Below, piece by piece: positions 12,301-23,758 of a stretch of DNA of 64,000 nucleotides. Both the position numbers and the translations under genes were made by a program. The notes under the pieces are model-generated. The model ran no database searches. It was not told the DNA's origin and saw only the letters and a list, made by a program, of their open reading frames with translations. Source of the stretch: Cotesia glomerata (taxonomy: Eukaryota > Arthropoda > Insecta > Hymenoptera > Braconidae); NCBI RefSeq assembly GCF_020080835.1, contig NC_058159.1, positions 29,983,525-30,047,524 on the forward strand, written 5' to 3'. Numbering within the stretch: position 1 is the first letter of the stretch; each line of letters starts with the position of its first letter.

Positions 12301-13284
12301 CTGCAATAACAAAAATAATACAAGTAAGAATAAGTTTAATCCATAAGTAGAAACTCATCAATCATCATACTGACTGTTTTTTATTTTTATCCTGGTTCAG
12401 AGTTTATTTATTTAGTTATTTATTTATTTATTTATTGCCTTACAATAGATCCAGCAGCCTAGGCTAGTGACATGGTCACTTAATACAATCATATACATTT
12501 GATGGTATAGAGCATACAAATTAATGGAGACAATATCTAATAATTGATTAAACATTAATTATACATAGACCGAAAGTAAATATCATTATTTAAACTGCAG
12601 TAATTTCAAATGATCGCATGACAATCAGAATTGCTCAATAAAAAATTGCAAACAGTCGTATGTCTGCGAGGAAACTTTGATTGCGTGTCAAGCACCAGTG
12701 AATCTACGTCTGGTATTTTAGGAACGCGGTAATCTGTTAAACTGCAGTCGAATATAGCCTGGAATAGACTGGAGTCTCTTCGTGGATTTTTGGCCGTAAA
12801 TGACCGTTTCGTGTCCTAGTCCATTCAGTTCAAGCTGACTCAGAGGAACTGCACCAAAAAGACAACTTATAATAACAATAATAAATAATCTCAACAGAAA
12901 GATTCACGGCCCGAAAATACTACGTTGCCCGAGGCAATTTGCGGGGGCTGTGTACCGAAATCGCCTCTAAACGCTCTGAATTCCTGAAAAATTAGACTGA
13001 TTCATCGGGCGTATAATGGCGGTGTGGTGAAACTATAAAACGAGCTCTAGAAGTTTAGACCCGTAGAGAGGATAATCGCGGGGGCGCCTGAGGCTTTAGC
13101 TCCAAGAAGAATAATAAAAAACTACCTTTAATTTACAATCCAGGATACTTTAATCCCTAAAAGTGTAAAGCGACCCCAAGACTAAGGAAGGATAAGATCT
13201 TGGACTGTCTTTTGGACTTAGCAGGACATCATCTGGGACTCGAAACTTTCTTTAAACTTCAAACTAGAACCTTGATGATCCCTA
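12301..13284. other. Start of EFCAB10-like intron 1; possible retroelement tail
   Basis: Within the long first intron. A (TTTA)n stretch at 12412-12440 followed by 'GCCTTACAATAGATCCAGCA' and unique sequence to about 12830 resembles the 3' tail of a non-LTR retroelement in - orientation, but no reverse transcriptase frame is present. At 12900-13260 the sequence is unique with no coding signal. Confidence 0.25.
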
Positions 13285-13688
13285 CACAAAAAAAAAAAAA
13301 TTCTTGCACCAAGAAAATTTTAAGGAAAACAAAACTTATTTAAGAGCAAGAATAAATTTTCTTGGCTCTAGAAACTTTAACTTCATTCAAGAAATTTTCA
13401 ATCTTCCTTAATATTTTTTTAAGCCAAGAAAATTTATTCTCTACACGGAAAGAACAAAATGACACTGGATATCATCCCAGATTATACTGAGTGAAAAAAA
13501 TTTTCAGATGGTAGCTAGTATAATCCAGATTAAAATGAGTATAATCCAGATATCACTCAGTATAATCTAGATTATACTAGCTACTATCTGAAATTTTTTT
13601 TCGCCACAGATATCACTGAGTATAATCTGGGATGATATCCAGTGTCATCTTGTTCTTTCCGTATAGTCAAGAATTTTTTTTTTCAGTG
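13285..13688. mobile_element. MITE of the CACTGAAAAA family, carrying a nested MITE
   Basis: Terminal inverted repeats CACAAAAAAAAA / TTTTTTTTTCAGTG are flanked on both sides by TA (13283-13284 and 13689-13690), consistent with Tc1/mariner-type insertion. The arms contain the 'CTTG..CCAAGAAAATTTT' motifs shared by fragments at 6980, 15119, 15764, 20240, 39127, 43040 and 46838. The element is split by the 220-bp MITE at 13444-13663. Confidence 0.6.
13444..13663. mobile_element. 220-bp palindromic MITE (CACGGAAAGAACA family), copy 1
   Basis: Almost the whole element is an inverted repeat: CACGGAAAGAACAAAATGAC at the left against GTCATCTTGTTCTTTCCGT at the right, with 'GGATATCATCCCAGATTATA' further in. 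It is flanked by TA on both sides (13442-13443, 13664-13665). The copy at 47247-47466 has the same length. No coding capacity. Confidence 0.75.
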
Positions 13689-13713
13689 TAAAAGAGCTCA
13701 AGATCAATAATGT

Positions 13714-14187
13714 CGCGGGACAAAAGCCAAAAGGGCGTACAAAAAAATATTTTTCATCAATTAACTCGAAAGTGTCTAAAAAAATTTTTTTTTGAGTTAC
13801 TTATGCCAAAAGGGCTTTTAAAAAAAATTATATATTTTGTTACAATAATACATAAAAATAATGCTACATCAATGAAGCAATATAACAATAAATATGAAAA
13901 ATAAAACTACAAAAAGGATCAAAATGTTCAACAAAAAAAATGTTTTTTTTTTTTTCATTTTTATAAAATGGTAAAAACATTTTTTTAGTTATATTTGACT
14001 CTATTTAAAATTCTCAAAAATTACCAAATTTTTTTTTTAAATCATAAAATTTTTAAGTTTCTAAAGTCAAAAGGGTGTATAATTTAAAACATACACCTTT
14101 TTAGCTTTGGAAAATTTTTTTTCACCATTTACCTTAAAAATGATTGGCAACAAAAATTTTTATACGCCCTTTTGGCATTTGTCACGC
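13714..14187. mobile_element. MITE with GCCAAAAGGGCGTA inverted ends
   Basis: Left end GCGGGACAAAAGCCAAAAGG followed by GCGTAC. The right end is its inverse, TACGCCCTTTTGGC then ATTTGTCACGC. The ends are about 27 bp and the element about 474 bp. Internal partial repeats of the same motif occur ('GCCAAAAGGGCTTTT' near 13805, 'GTCAAAAGGGTGTATAA' near 14065). The 64-codon frame inside is not a gene. Confidence 0.6.
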
Positions 14188-15021
14188 AATGTGTCAGTGA
14201 AACCAGCAAATAGAAAGGAAGATTTACTGGAATTTTCTCAAACAAAACAAAATACAAACAAGCCTTGAACCGAGGAAACGTTACACGGTCATAGACTTCT
14301 TGGTGGTACGGATTGTACCGTAATGTCTCGGTTGAATTTTACATTACTATACACCAAGTACCGTGGGTACGACTGCGTGCGTGGATCGTGGATCTGACAG
14401 ACGTAAGACGTATCTAGCTGGTGCAACCTCCTCCTTTAGAAGCCGTTGCAGCATAACGAGGCATACATACACGATACGAGATACACCATACACCGACCAG
14501 GTACACTATGATTAGCGGAAAAGCATTGGTAAAAGCGGTATGCGCCTTTCATTATCCACCTAGTGGATAGTACCTGGTGAAGTAATGTTCCTGTCCCTGG
14601 AATAACTTTCATGATCAATACCCAGCCGGCGAGATTAAATGGATGAGAACAAACATCATTCGAATAAACGGGGAGTTTAATTGAGGATCGATGAATCATT
14701 TCAATAGAATCCATTGACGCCCGCATGGAAATGACATATCAGATGAATGATAAATAATGGCCTCCGAAAATGAACTAGTGCGTGTGATAGCGATGGAAAA
14801 TGGCTAATACAAGAGAAGAGGTGCCCTTAAAAACGCAAAGTCGAGGGTCGCTGGAAGGGCTTTACTTTGGCCACGTGTCGTCCACGCGAGAGGGGCTACT
14901 CCCCCTGACACACTCGACAGGAGTCGGATATGACGCTCCTCGAGGATCGTGGGAATATTTCTTCTATGTAATGGTAATGGTTATGGTGCTCGCTAAATTT
15001 AAAGATATGAGTTGTAGTTGT
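14188..15021. other. Unique DNA in EFCAB10-like intron 1
   Basis: Less AT-rich sequence with frames on both strands (96 codons at 14436-14726 -, 81 codons at 14800-15045 +). No domain, splice boundary or repeat identifies either as a gene. Nothing else is supportable. Confidence 0.3.
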
Positions 15022-16210
15022 AGTTACTCTAGCGAAACTTTTTGATCTTTTGCCTACCATGTCTACGATATCGTAAATAAATTTTTAAAGGCCGGATTTG
15101 GTAACTCATCGGGTTCTACACAGAAAAAAAATTAAATTGAATTAAGAGAAAAAATTTTGAAACAAAAAAATAATTTTTTATTTGCATTGTCTTGAATCAA
15201 GACAAAAAATTTTTGAATTTAAATTTTTTTAAACCAAGAAAAAATTTTTAAAAAAATTTAATTTGAATCAAGACCAAAAATTCTTAAATTAGAATTTTTT
15301 TAAACCAAGAATTTTTTTTACTTAAATCAAGAAGAATTTCTTCAAAATTAATTACTTGATTCAAGTTAATTATTGTTCTGTATATAAAAAATATTTAAAA
15401 ATAATTAACAACACTATACCTGAAGATGATTATTTAAATATGCCATTTAAAAAGTTACTTTATTCAAAGTTATTTTATTTATTTTAATATTTATACTATA
15501 ATTAATATTAATATTTTATTTATTATATTAAGAAATCTAATAAATATTTTAAAATAATGAATTTTATTTTTCAACAGGTTATGGGCCAAGGCTTATCTTT
15601 AAAGTATACGCCGTTTAATTCCTCTATTTTATTTAAAGAAGAAAGGAAAAAAATTTTTTTAACAGTTTACTCTAGCGAAACTTTTTTATGTTCGCCTGCT
15701 ATGTCTACGAGATCGTAAATAAATTTTTAAAGGCCGGATTTGATAACTCATCAGGTTCTACACAGAAAAAAAATTAAATTGAATTAAGAGAAAAAATTTT
15801 GAAACAAAAAAATAATTTTTTATTTGTATTGTTTTGAATCAAGACAAAAAATTTTTGAATTAAAATTTTTTTAAACCAAGAAGAAATTTTTAATTTAAGA
15901 ATTTTTTTTCTTAAATCAAGAAGAAGTTGTTCAAAATTATTTACTTGATTAAAGTTAATTTTTTTTCTGTCTATAAAAAATATTAAAAAATAATTAACAA
16001 TATTTGAAGATGATTATTTAAATAGGCCATTTAAAAAGTTACTTTTTTACAAAGTTAATTTATTTATTACATTAAGAAATCTAATATATATTTTAAAATA
16101 ATTAATTTTATTTTATTTTTCAACAGGTTATGGGCCAAGGCTTCTCTTCAAAGTATACTCCATCAAAATCTTCTATTTCATTGAAAAGAAGAAAGGAAAA
16201 AATTTTTTTC
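15022..16210. repeat. Tandem duplication, about 643-bp period
   Basis: The segment beginning TTACTCTAGCGAAAC at about 15024 recurs at about 15667, with the same order: 'GGCCGGATTTG', a MITE starting CACAGAAAAAAAATTAA (15119 and 15762), then 'GGTTATGGGCCAAGGCTT' (15579 and 16128). Divergence is modest. A third, inverted piece of the same unit lies at about 19320-19420. The MITE was inserted before the duplication. Confidence 0.65.
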
Positions 16211-16322
16211 ACAAACAATTGGAGGGTAAACCGAATTCTACGTAGAAGAGGGTAAATATAGTTATGATAATAATTATGGTTATTGTCATTATTATACTTC
16301 GCAACAGTGCGTATGAAAAGAG
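16125..16322 (+). repeat. Left arm of an inverted duplication around EFCAB10-like exon 1
   Basis: The segment from 'GGTTATGGGCCAAGGCTT' through 'GAATTCTACGTAGAAGAGG' to 'GCAACAGTGCGTATGAAAAG' recurs inverted at about 19218-19410. The arms are roughly 190 bp and 2.9 kb apart. Between them lie Helitron block 6 and the first EFCAB10-like exon. Confidence 0.65.
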
Positions 16323-16969
16323 CTAAACTTATACATGTATGTATTAATTGAATAGGTTATGCACGCGATCTACGACGCCTGAAAGTCTGGGAGACGTGTG
16401 ACTATGACGGAGTTTCTGTGGGAAACTTGGTAGCTTCATGTAGTTTTATGAGCAAAAATAAACACGAGGGGAAGGGCATGGAGGGTATATGCGTTATATT
16501 CTACCGTCCTATGGCTCCTATAGCTCCTATGGCTCCTATGGCCCGGCAACCTACTTACCGGATAAATTAACATGTACTTATTCTCGAATAAGTTGTTTAT
16601 AGTCACACGGACGCTGATTAATGTGGTTATTACGGAATTAAGCGCCATACTTGTACACGAAGACACTTGCGTGGGAGATTGGAAAAAAATTAAGTACCCA
16701 TGCCAGCGAAGATAAAAAAAGGAAAGAAGAAATGGAGTTTAGTCGGGGGTCTTTGATACCAAGCATCCTCCTACTTTTTTTTTTGTTTAAGTGTCATAAC
16801 TAAAATATAAAGTTATTATTGGTAAAAAAAAAATTAAGCTAAAGGTAAAAAAAGTCAATGGATGGATCATTGACAAAAAAATTGTGACTGTTGACATTTT
16901 TTCAATTTTTAACTTCAAAATTTTTCTTCTATTTTATTAATTTTCAATATTTCTTCAATGTATTATTTA
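16323..16969. other. Unique DNA with a short minisatellite
   Basis: At 16509-16543 the 9-bp unit CTATGGCTC is repeated about four times with small changes. The 76-codon frame on the - strand depends on it and is not accepted. The rest is AT-rich intron sequence. Confidence 0.35.
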
Positions 16970-17117
16970 ATATTTTTGCTTTATTAAATAATGACTTTTG
17001 TAGAATTGCACTGTACTTTTTTAACTATTGCCATTTTTTAAGATATAAGCTCATCCCGATGTTACACTCATCGATACCTTTCATTTGAGTACCCACATGC
17101 ATTTTCATATATTTTTC

Positions 17118-17215
<98 letters not shown>

Positions 17216-18248
17216 ATATATATAAATGTATGAAAAATTGATATGGGTACTGAAATGAAAGGTCTCGATGAGTGAAATGTCGGAGTGAACTTATATCTTT
17301 AAAAAATGTCAATACTTCACAAGATACAAGCTCATTTCTTAATTATGTTAAATTGCACTGTACTTTCATAACTATTGACATTTTTTAAGGTATAAGCTCA
17401 TCCCGATGTTACACTCATCAAGAGCTTTCATTTGAGTATCCACATGTATTTTTGATATATTTATCATATATACATATATGTAATATATATAAATATATGA
17501 AAAATTGATGTGGGTACTCAAATGAAAGGTCTCGATGAGTGTAAGACCGGGATGAGCTTATATCTTAAAAAATGTCAATAGTTCTCAAAATACTAGGTCG
17601 TTTCTTAATTACGTTAAATTGCACGGTATTTTCTTAACTATTGACGTTTTTAAAGATATAAGCTCATCTAGATGTTACACTCATCACTAGCTTTCATTTG
17701 AGTATCCACATGTATTTTTGATATATTTATCATAGATACATATATGTAATATATATATAAATATATGAAAAATTGATGTGGGTACTCAAATGAAATTTCT
17801 CGATGAGTGTAACATCGTGATGAGCTTATATCTTTAAAAATGTCAATAGTTCTCAAGATACAAGGTCATTTCATAATTATGTTAAATTGCACTGAACTTT
17901 CTTAACTATTGACATTTTTAAAGATATAAACTCATCCCGATGTTACATTACACTCATCAAGAGCTTTCATTTGAGTACCCACATGCATTTTCATATATTT
18001 TTCATATATACATATATGTAATATATATAAATATATGAAAAATTGATGTGGGTACTAAAATGAAAGGTCTCGATGAGTGTAACATCGTGATGAGGTTATA
18101 TCTTAACAAATGTCAATAATTCACAAGATACAAGCTCATTTTTTAATTAAAGTCAAGAAATTTGCAATGACACTAAATTTCAGTAAAAAACCGATTTTAT
18201 CATATGACTATCCTAGACACAAAATTTTCTTGTTCTCTTAATAATATA
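16970..18248 (-). mobile_element. Non-autonomous Helitron-like element, block 6 (in EFCAB10-like intron 1)
   Basis: Begins in the family's 3' segment ('TTTATTAAATAATGACTTTTG'); the hairpin is missing. It has four palindromic units (near 17041, 17393, 17655 and 17923) and ends in the inverted 5' segment ('CCGATTTTATCATATGACTA', then CTTAATAATATA at 18248). The first unit has a (TA)n run of about 85 bp at its centre (17123-17207). Confidence 0.65.
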
Positions 18249-18374
18249 AATAAGAATTATAAATTGTAACGAACAGCAGATGGAATGTCATTGTAAAGAT
18301 TAAAGCCACTGAAGAAATTTCCAGATGAGAGTCGTGTAAAGATAAAAGATTAAAAAGAGCGATACATGTATTAC

Positions 18375-18521
18375 CTGAGGAGAATCGCAACCGCCGATCT
18401 GACTGTTCTCGCCTTTGGATAAGCGAGTATCCAGAGGATTCTCTTTAACTTCCCCGTAATTTCGAGTTTTTGGCGGTGCTTTTGATTTGTCTTTACTGCT
18501 ACCAGCTTCCTGGGCACTCAT
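18375..18521 (-). CDS. EFCAB10: EFCAB10-like, exon 1 (start codon)
   Basis: Starts at ATG 18521 and ends CCTCAG|GTAATA (18375/18374), giving 49 complete codons. This is phase 0, matching exon 2, which opens with CAA. The encoded N-terminus (MSAQEAGSSKDKSKAPPK...) is Lys/Ser-rich and low-complexity, probably disordered. It has no counterpart I recall in vertebrate EFCAB10. The intron to exon 2 is about 6.1 kb and filled with MITEs, a tandem duplication and Helitron block 6. Upstream on the - strand (18540-18600) lies GC-richer sequence suited to a 5' UTR. The link from this exon to exon 2 rests on phase and strand, not on transcript evidence. Confidence 0.55.
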
Positions 18522-19217
18522 TATATTTATTTATCTTCTTCGCCACCGAGGGTCGTGTCACCGCTCCGTTTTCAGTTGATCTTTTCAGCTCTGTCGCAAC
18601 TATATTTGTGAAAAACAAAAGAGTAAATGCCGATTAATAAAAAGCGCAATGCAACTGTTTTAATAAATCAACAGTAAATTCCACAGCTGAGTTAAGTAAG
18701 TATGAAAAAAAATGGAAAGTCAATAAGTATAATAAAGCGTGAAATAAGTTTGAGGTATTTGACTGACTTTTTTTGGATTTTTTGACAGAGAAAGAGGTCC
18801 AGTTGGACTGAACAGTGTGTCTCCAAGAGCAAGAGCCGAACCGGTCGATGATTCGTTTCTTCTGCTCTTTCCTCCATCTTCGGCTGATCAGTTGATGCCC
18901 AAAGAAACGCGCAATGCCAAGCACGGTGACCATTTTCCAAGAAACCCTGCCCGCAACCCCTTTTATGCGACCTTAAAAGGTCTGGTAGCTTCCTCGTGGA
19001 CTGGATACTCTGAAGGTCTCGAGCCGTCTAGGGTATATGCGTATTTCAATGCTTGCAAAAAATATATACGCTCAACCGGTCGCTGCATAATCATCTACTT
19101 CATGTTAAACATTTTTTAAAGCTAAGAAGAAATATAAGTAATATTAAATTATCAATGTAAGCCAATTATTTGCTATATTTTTAACAAATATATGGTATAT
19201 ATTAATGAATTTTTATC
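18522..19217. other. 5' flank of the EFCAB10-like gene
   Basis: At 18790-19000 the DNA is GC-richer and has overlapping open frames on both strands (99 and 82 codons -, 100 codons +). None has a recognisable domain. It may be promoter or 5' UTR of the EFCAB10-like gene on the - strand. Confidence 0.3.
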
Positions 19218-19410
19218 TTTTCATACGCACTGTTGCGAAGTATAATAATGACAATAACCATAATTATTATTATTATTATACTTGTCCTCTTCTACGTAGA
19301 ATTCGGTTTACCCTCCGATTGTTAAAAGAATTTTTTTCCTTTCTTCTTTGAATAAGATAGAGGAGTTAAACGTCGTATACTTTAAAAATAAGCCTTGGCC
19401 CATAACCTGT
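19218..19410 (-). repeat. Right arm of the inverted duplication
   Basis: Inverse of 16125-16322: 'CTTTTCATACGCACTGTTGC' first, then 'CCTCTTCTACGTAGAATTC', ending 'AAGCCTTGGCCCATAACC'. The (ATT)n stretch near 19262 is expanded relative to the other arm. Confidence 0.65.
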
Positions 19411-19495
19411 TGAAAAATAAAATTTTTTAGAATTAATTATTCTAAAATACATACGAGATTTCTTCATATGATAATAAATAAAATATTAAAATTAA

Positions 19496-19952
19496 CTAGC
19501 AACCTTGTAGTCACTTGCTATAAATAAATGAAATTTTGCTTTATTAAATAATGACTTTTGTTAAATTGCATTGTACTTTCTTAACTATTGACATTTTTAA
19601 AGATATAAGCTCATCTCGATGTTATACTCATCAAGAGCTTTCATTTGAATATCCACATGGCATTTTTCATATATTTTATATATATAGTATTTGTGGAATA
19701 TATAAATATATAAAATATATGAAAAATTGATGTGGGTACTCAAATGAAAGGTCTAGATGAGTGAAACATCGGGATAAGCTTATATCTTTAAAAATGTCAA
19801 TAGTTCTCAGGATACAAGGTCATTTCTTAATTATGTTAAATTGCACTGTACATTCTTAACTATTGACATTTTTAAAGATATAAGCTCATCCCGATGTTAC
19901 ACTCATCAAGAGCTTTCATTTGAGTACCCACATGCATTTTGATATATTTTTC

Positions 19953-20028
<76 letters not shown>

Positions 20029-20240
20029 TGAAAAATTGATGTGGGTACTCAAATGAAAACTTTTGAAGAGTGTAACATCGGGATGAGCTTATATCTTTAA
20101 AAATGTCAATAGTTCTCAAGATAAAGGTAATTTCTTAATTATGTATCTAGAGATGGAGAATTTTCGAATGCAACCTAAAGACTTATTATAATAAATTGAC
20201 TATCAGTGAGAATGATATGAAACCTTGAAAAAGCACCAGA
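19496..20240 (-). mobile_element. Non-autonomous Helitron-like element, block 7
   Basis: The inverted CTAG terminus is at 19496-19499 with a T-side target base (A on the + strand) beside it. The hairpin is damaged (GTAGTCAC-TTGCTA). Two units follow (19600 and 19877), the second with a TA run at 19962-20022. Its 5' side stops at 'CTTGAAAAAGCACCAGAA', where a CACTG-family MITE fragment (to 20385, ending TTTTTTCAGTG) abuts. Confidence 0.65.
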
Positions 20241-20386
20241 ACTTCTTCTTGATTTGAGTAAAAAAATTCTTAAACTAAGAATATTTTCTTGGTTTAAAAA
20301 AATTTCAAAGAATTTTTTGTCTTGATTCAAGACAATGAAACTCTTCAAAATTATTTTCTTGGTTTAAGTTAAATTTTTTCAGTGTA

Positions 20387-21506
20387 GTTTTTCTAGAAAG
20401 CTTGGAGCTGAAGGCTCCAAGCTCAAGATCTTGAGCAAGCAAATAATTGGAATTATTTTGTTCCAACCGACTTCTCCAGGAGTAACTTAACTGGAGGAAT
20501 AACATCAGCGATCGTAGAAGCTCCCAAGCCCAGAAATAAATGAATAAGAATGCAGCGCATCCTAAGGACAGCGGTTGAATATATTCCTGTATTATATGTA
20601 TATATGTGTAGTGTAGAGAAAATAAGCAGAAAAAGAATACAAATAAGAAGAAGAAGAAGCGATCGAGATTCGAAAGCCGATGTGGATGGTATACACAAGT
20701 TGAACCGATAAATCAGACGCGCGCGTGCGACACACCGAAGGTTACTTCTTTCCACCCATAGCAACAAAACTGTGCATCGATGTAGCAGCCCAAGATTGGT
20801 GGTGAGTCAACGTCCAACGCTCAACTTAAGATCAACCGGACAAAGGAAAAATAGAAATAATAAATATTAATGGCCGATTGACGAAGAGTAAACGCCGCCT
20901 GGTATGTACTGGCTGCTTAAGCTTCAATCTGAATTAAATCTGAATCTCTTCTCTCCGGCAGCTCAACTTGTACGTTTTTATTTAATCGGTTTTATGGAAA
21001 TTTAGTGCGTGGTTGGACACTACACTCCATGATATTTATGTATTATATTGTATTATATTTTATATTAAAAATTATAAATTTCTACTCTACTCTAGTAATA
21101 TATAATACAATTTACTGATTACTGGGATCACGAGGACAGCCCAACCGGTTTATTAAACGGATTTGTCGTAAATTCACCCGGACATTTTATGGATTATTTT
21201 AATAAATATAATATAATATAATATATTTATGGTTATTATTTAAGAGCGATGGATTTAAAATGCACTTACATTATTGGAGACTTGTACGAGTGAAGGCTAT
21301 CGAGAAATTCGAGCCACTGCTAGAGGCGCTCTCGATTCAGGTTGACACCAATCGTAGTGACTGAATTCCACCAGAGAATTATTGTCCCCAGAGGCTTTGA
21401 CGTTGCTCACGATTATCTGGGGACAGTGTCATCTTAAAATTTGCTTTTTTATAACACTAAAATTAGCAGATATTTTACAATTTTAAATTTTTTTAATCAA
21501 TAATAA
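20387..21506. other. Unique DNA; possible - strand untranslated exon
   Basis: The 104-codon - strand frame at 20453-20767 has no recognisable domain and runs through pyrimidine-rich sequence; not accepted. On the - strand a TCAGT initiator-like motif near 21364 is followed 95 bases later by a strong donor AAT|GTAAGT (21270/21269). All three frames between them contain stops, so if transcribed this is a 5' untranslated or non-coding exon. Confidence 0.25.
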
Positions 21507-22410
21507 TTAGCAACCTTGCAGTCACCATGTGACTGCCGTGACTTGTAAACTATAAATAAATAAAATTTTGCTTTATTAAATAATGAATTTTGTTAAATTG
21601 CACTGTACTTTTTTAACTATTGACATTTCTAAAGATATAAGCTCATTCCGATTTTACACTCATCAAGAGCTTTCATTTGAGTACCCACATGCATTTTCAT
21701 ATATTTTTCATATATACATATATATATAATATAAATAAATATATGAAAAATTGATGTGGGTACTCAAATGAAAGGTCTTTATCAGTGTAATGTCGGGATG
21801 GGCTTATATCTTTAAAAATGTCAATAGTTCTGAAGATACAATGTAATTTCTTATTTATGTTAAACTGCACTGTACTTTCTTAATTATTGACATTTTTTAA
21901 GATATAAGCTCATCCTGATATTACACTCATCAAAAGCTTTCATTTGAGTACCCACATGCATTTTTGATATATTTTTCATATATACATATATATATATATA
22001 AATATATAAAAAATTGATGTGGGTACTCAAATGAAAGGTCCTGACGAGTGTAACATCGGGATGAGCTTATATCTTTACAAATGTCAATAGCTCACGAGAT
22101 ACAAGGTTATTTTTTAATTATTGACATTTTTAAAGATATAAGCTTATCTCGATGTTACACTCATCGAGACCTTTTATTTGAGTACCCACATGGCATTTTT
22201 CATATATTTTATATATATGGTATTTGTGGAATATATAAATATATAAAATATATGAAAAATTGATGTGGGTACTTAAATGAAAGGTCTTGATGAGTGTAAC
22301 ATTGACATGAGTTTATATCATCAAAAATGTCAATAATTCACAAGATACAAGGTAATTCCTTAATTATGCATATAGAGGTAGAGCATTTTCGAATGCAGCC
22401 TAAATTCTAA
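21507..22410 (-). mobile_element. Non-autonomous Helitron-like element, block 8
   Basis: The inverted 3' end is well preserved: CTAA terminus at 21507-21510, then 11-12 nt, then hairpin GCAGTCACATGGTGACTGC. Three units follow (21636, 21900, 22135). The 5' side is truncated after 'TTTCGAATGCAGCCTAAA'. Confidence 0.7.
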
Positions 22411-22649
22411 TCATAATTTAATTTTCATTACTTTTTTAGTTTCTGACTTGTTAATTTTAGCCATCGTCTGGCTTATCCTCACCTCCCGGGTTCGCATTAA
22501 GCAAACATATATATAATATATAAATATATTATTTTACAGATGTGTGAGATGTAATGGCGAGGGAGCACTTTTGTTTCTACCGTTACTTGGTGGATACGAG
22601 AACCCGGGTCATTATCTTTATCAATCTTAGCCTGAGCGTAAACGCTCAC

Positions 22650-22706
22650 CAGTCCAGCCATTCGTGACCATCTTTGGCCGCGGAGCTTACGGAAGAGCTC
22701 TCTCAT
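22650..22706 (-). other. Candidate splice-bounded exon, function unknown
   Basis: On the - strand the acceptor ACAG at 22707 is followed by an ATG frame of 19 codons (MRELFRKLRGQRWSRMAGL) to a donor CTG|GTGAGC (22650/22649); the frame also reads on for 50 more codons. About 200 bases upstream a 20-base exon-like piece (22928-22909) lies between GATTGCAG and GATGAG|GTGAGT, but joining the two gives a stop. An untranslated or non-coding transcript is as likely as a coding one. Confidence 0.2.
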
Positions 22707-22928
22707 CTGTATTTTAGAGCAAGACCAAGAAGATTAAGAAGACAGACACGTGTTAGTGTGTGAGCCAAACTAGTCCTGCTAAAACAACCTTTTAAATTTA
22801 TTTATTTAAATTAAAACGGACTTGTCTTCAGTGGATTTTATTTTGGCCTCCACTTTTCACAACGCGGTGTCACAAGAACAAGATACTTAACTTCCACGTG
22901 TCACTCACCTCATCTGGACGTTGTTAAT

Positions 22929-23758
22929 CTGCAATCATACATATAATTACAACATATACTTAACAAGCAAATTTCTGTTTTTATCTAGAAATTTTTATGT
23001 TTTTATTTACATTAAATTTAAACGACCACACATCAGAAATAATATTAAGCGGGTCTTATCATCCAAGTATGATTATTTTAAATAAAAATATAAATAAGTG
23101 TAGAGTTTTGGGATCTTAACTTTATCTTTTGTATATAATACCTAGACTAATGTTCTGCCCGTAGATTAAAATTCAAGTGCTAAACTAAAAGCCACCCTGT
23201 AGTTTACGGGTTTTTAATCTTAATCTCGATTAATACTTACACTCCACTTGCCTCGAGTTTACATTAGCTTCAGGGGCTAGTTTCGGCCTTAATCTCCACT
23301 TTTCTATTTATACATCATTTCTACGTCTCCAGAGGACGTCTAAATGATTTGTTGCGTCGCTTTGTCCCCCAAATACGTCTTTATATTTTTTACAGAACGA
23401 CATTGGCTGTCAAAATTTATAATCCTGAAAAATGGATGCTAGGTGGGTTTTTTCACACGTCAGCAGAGTATCTGGAAAATAACCTCAGAGGATTTCTATT
23501 GTAAGAATAAGATTACTTCAATGACTCAATAGCTGTATAAGCGTTTATGTTTACTTATTGTTAAAAAAAAAAACTTATAAAATAATATTTGTTATTTTCA
23601 GGCTCGACTTCTGGTGAAGAAATAGCAGGTAGAAAATTTTTTATTTTAATGGAAATTAATTTAACAGATATTTGATTATTTTTGCAACAAATTATGGCAA
23701 AAAAATTGAAATGTAGAAATTTTAAAAAATTATAAATGCAATTTTTTGGAACAAATTT
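22929..23758. other. Unique AT-rich DNA, no gene seen
   Basis: AT-rich sequence without a supportable gene. From 23630 to 23755 there is a copy of the 'AATTTAACAGATATTTGAT' T/A-rich MITE family that leads straight into the GGTAA element. Confidence 0.35.

Noticed and set aside
18634..19119. Overlapping frames of 82-100 codons on both strands
   Set aside because: Mutual shadows in GC-richer DNA with no domain. Probably 5' flank of the EFCAB10-like gene.
20453..20767. 104-codon - strand frame with a hydrophobic stretch
   Set aside because: Hydrophobicity comes from a pyrimidine-rich tract; no signal-peptide-like start and no similarity.
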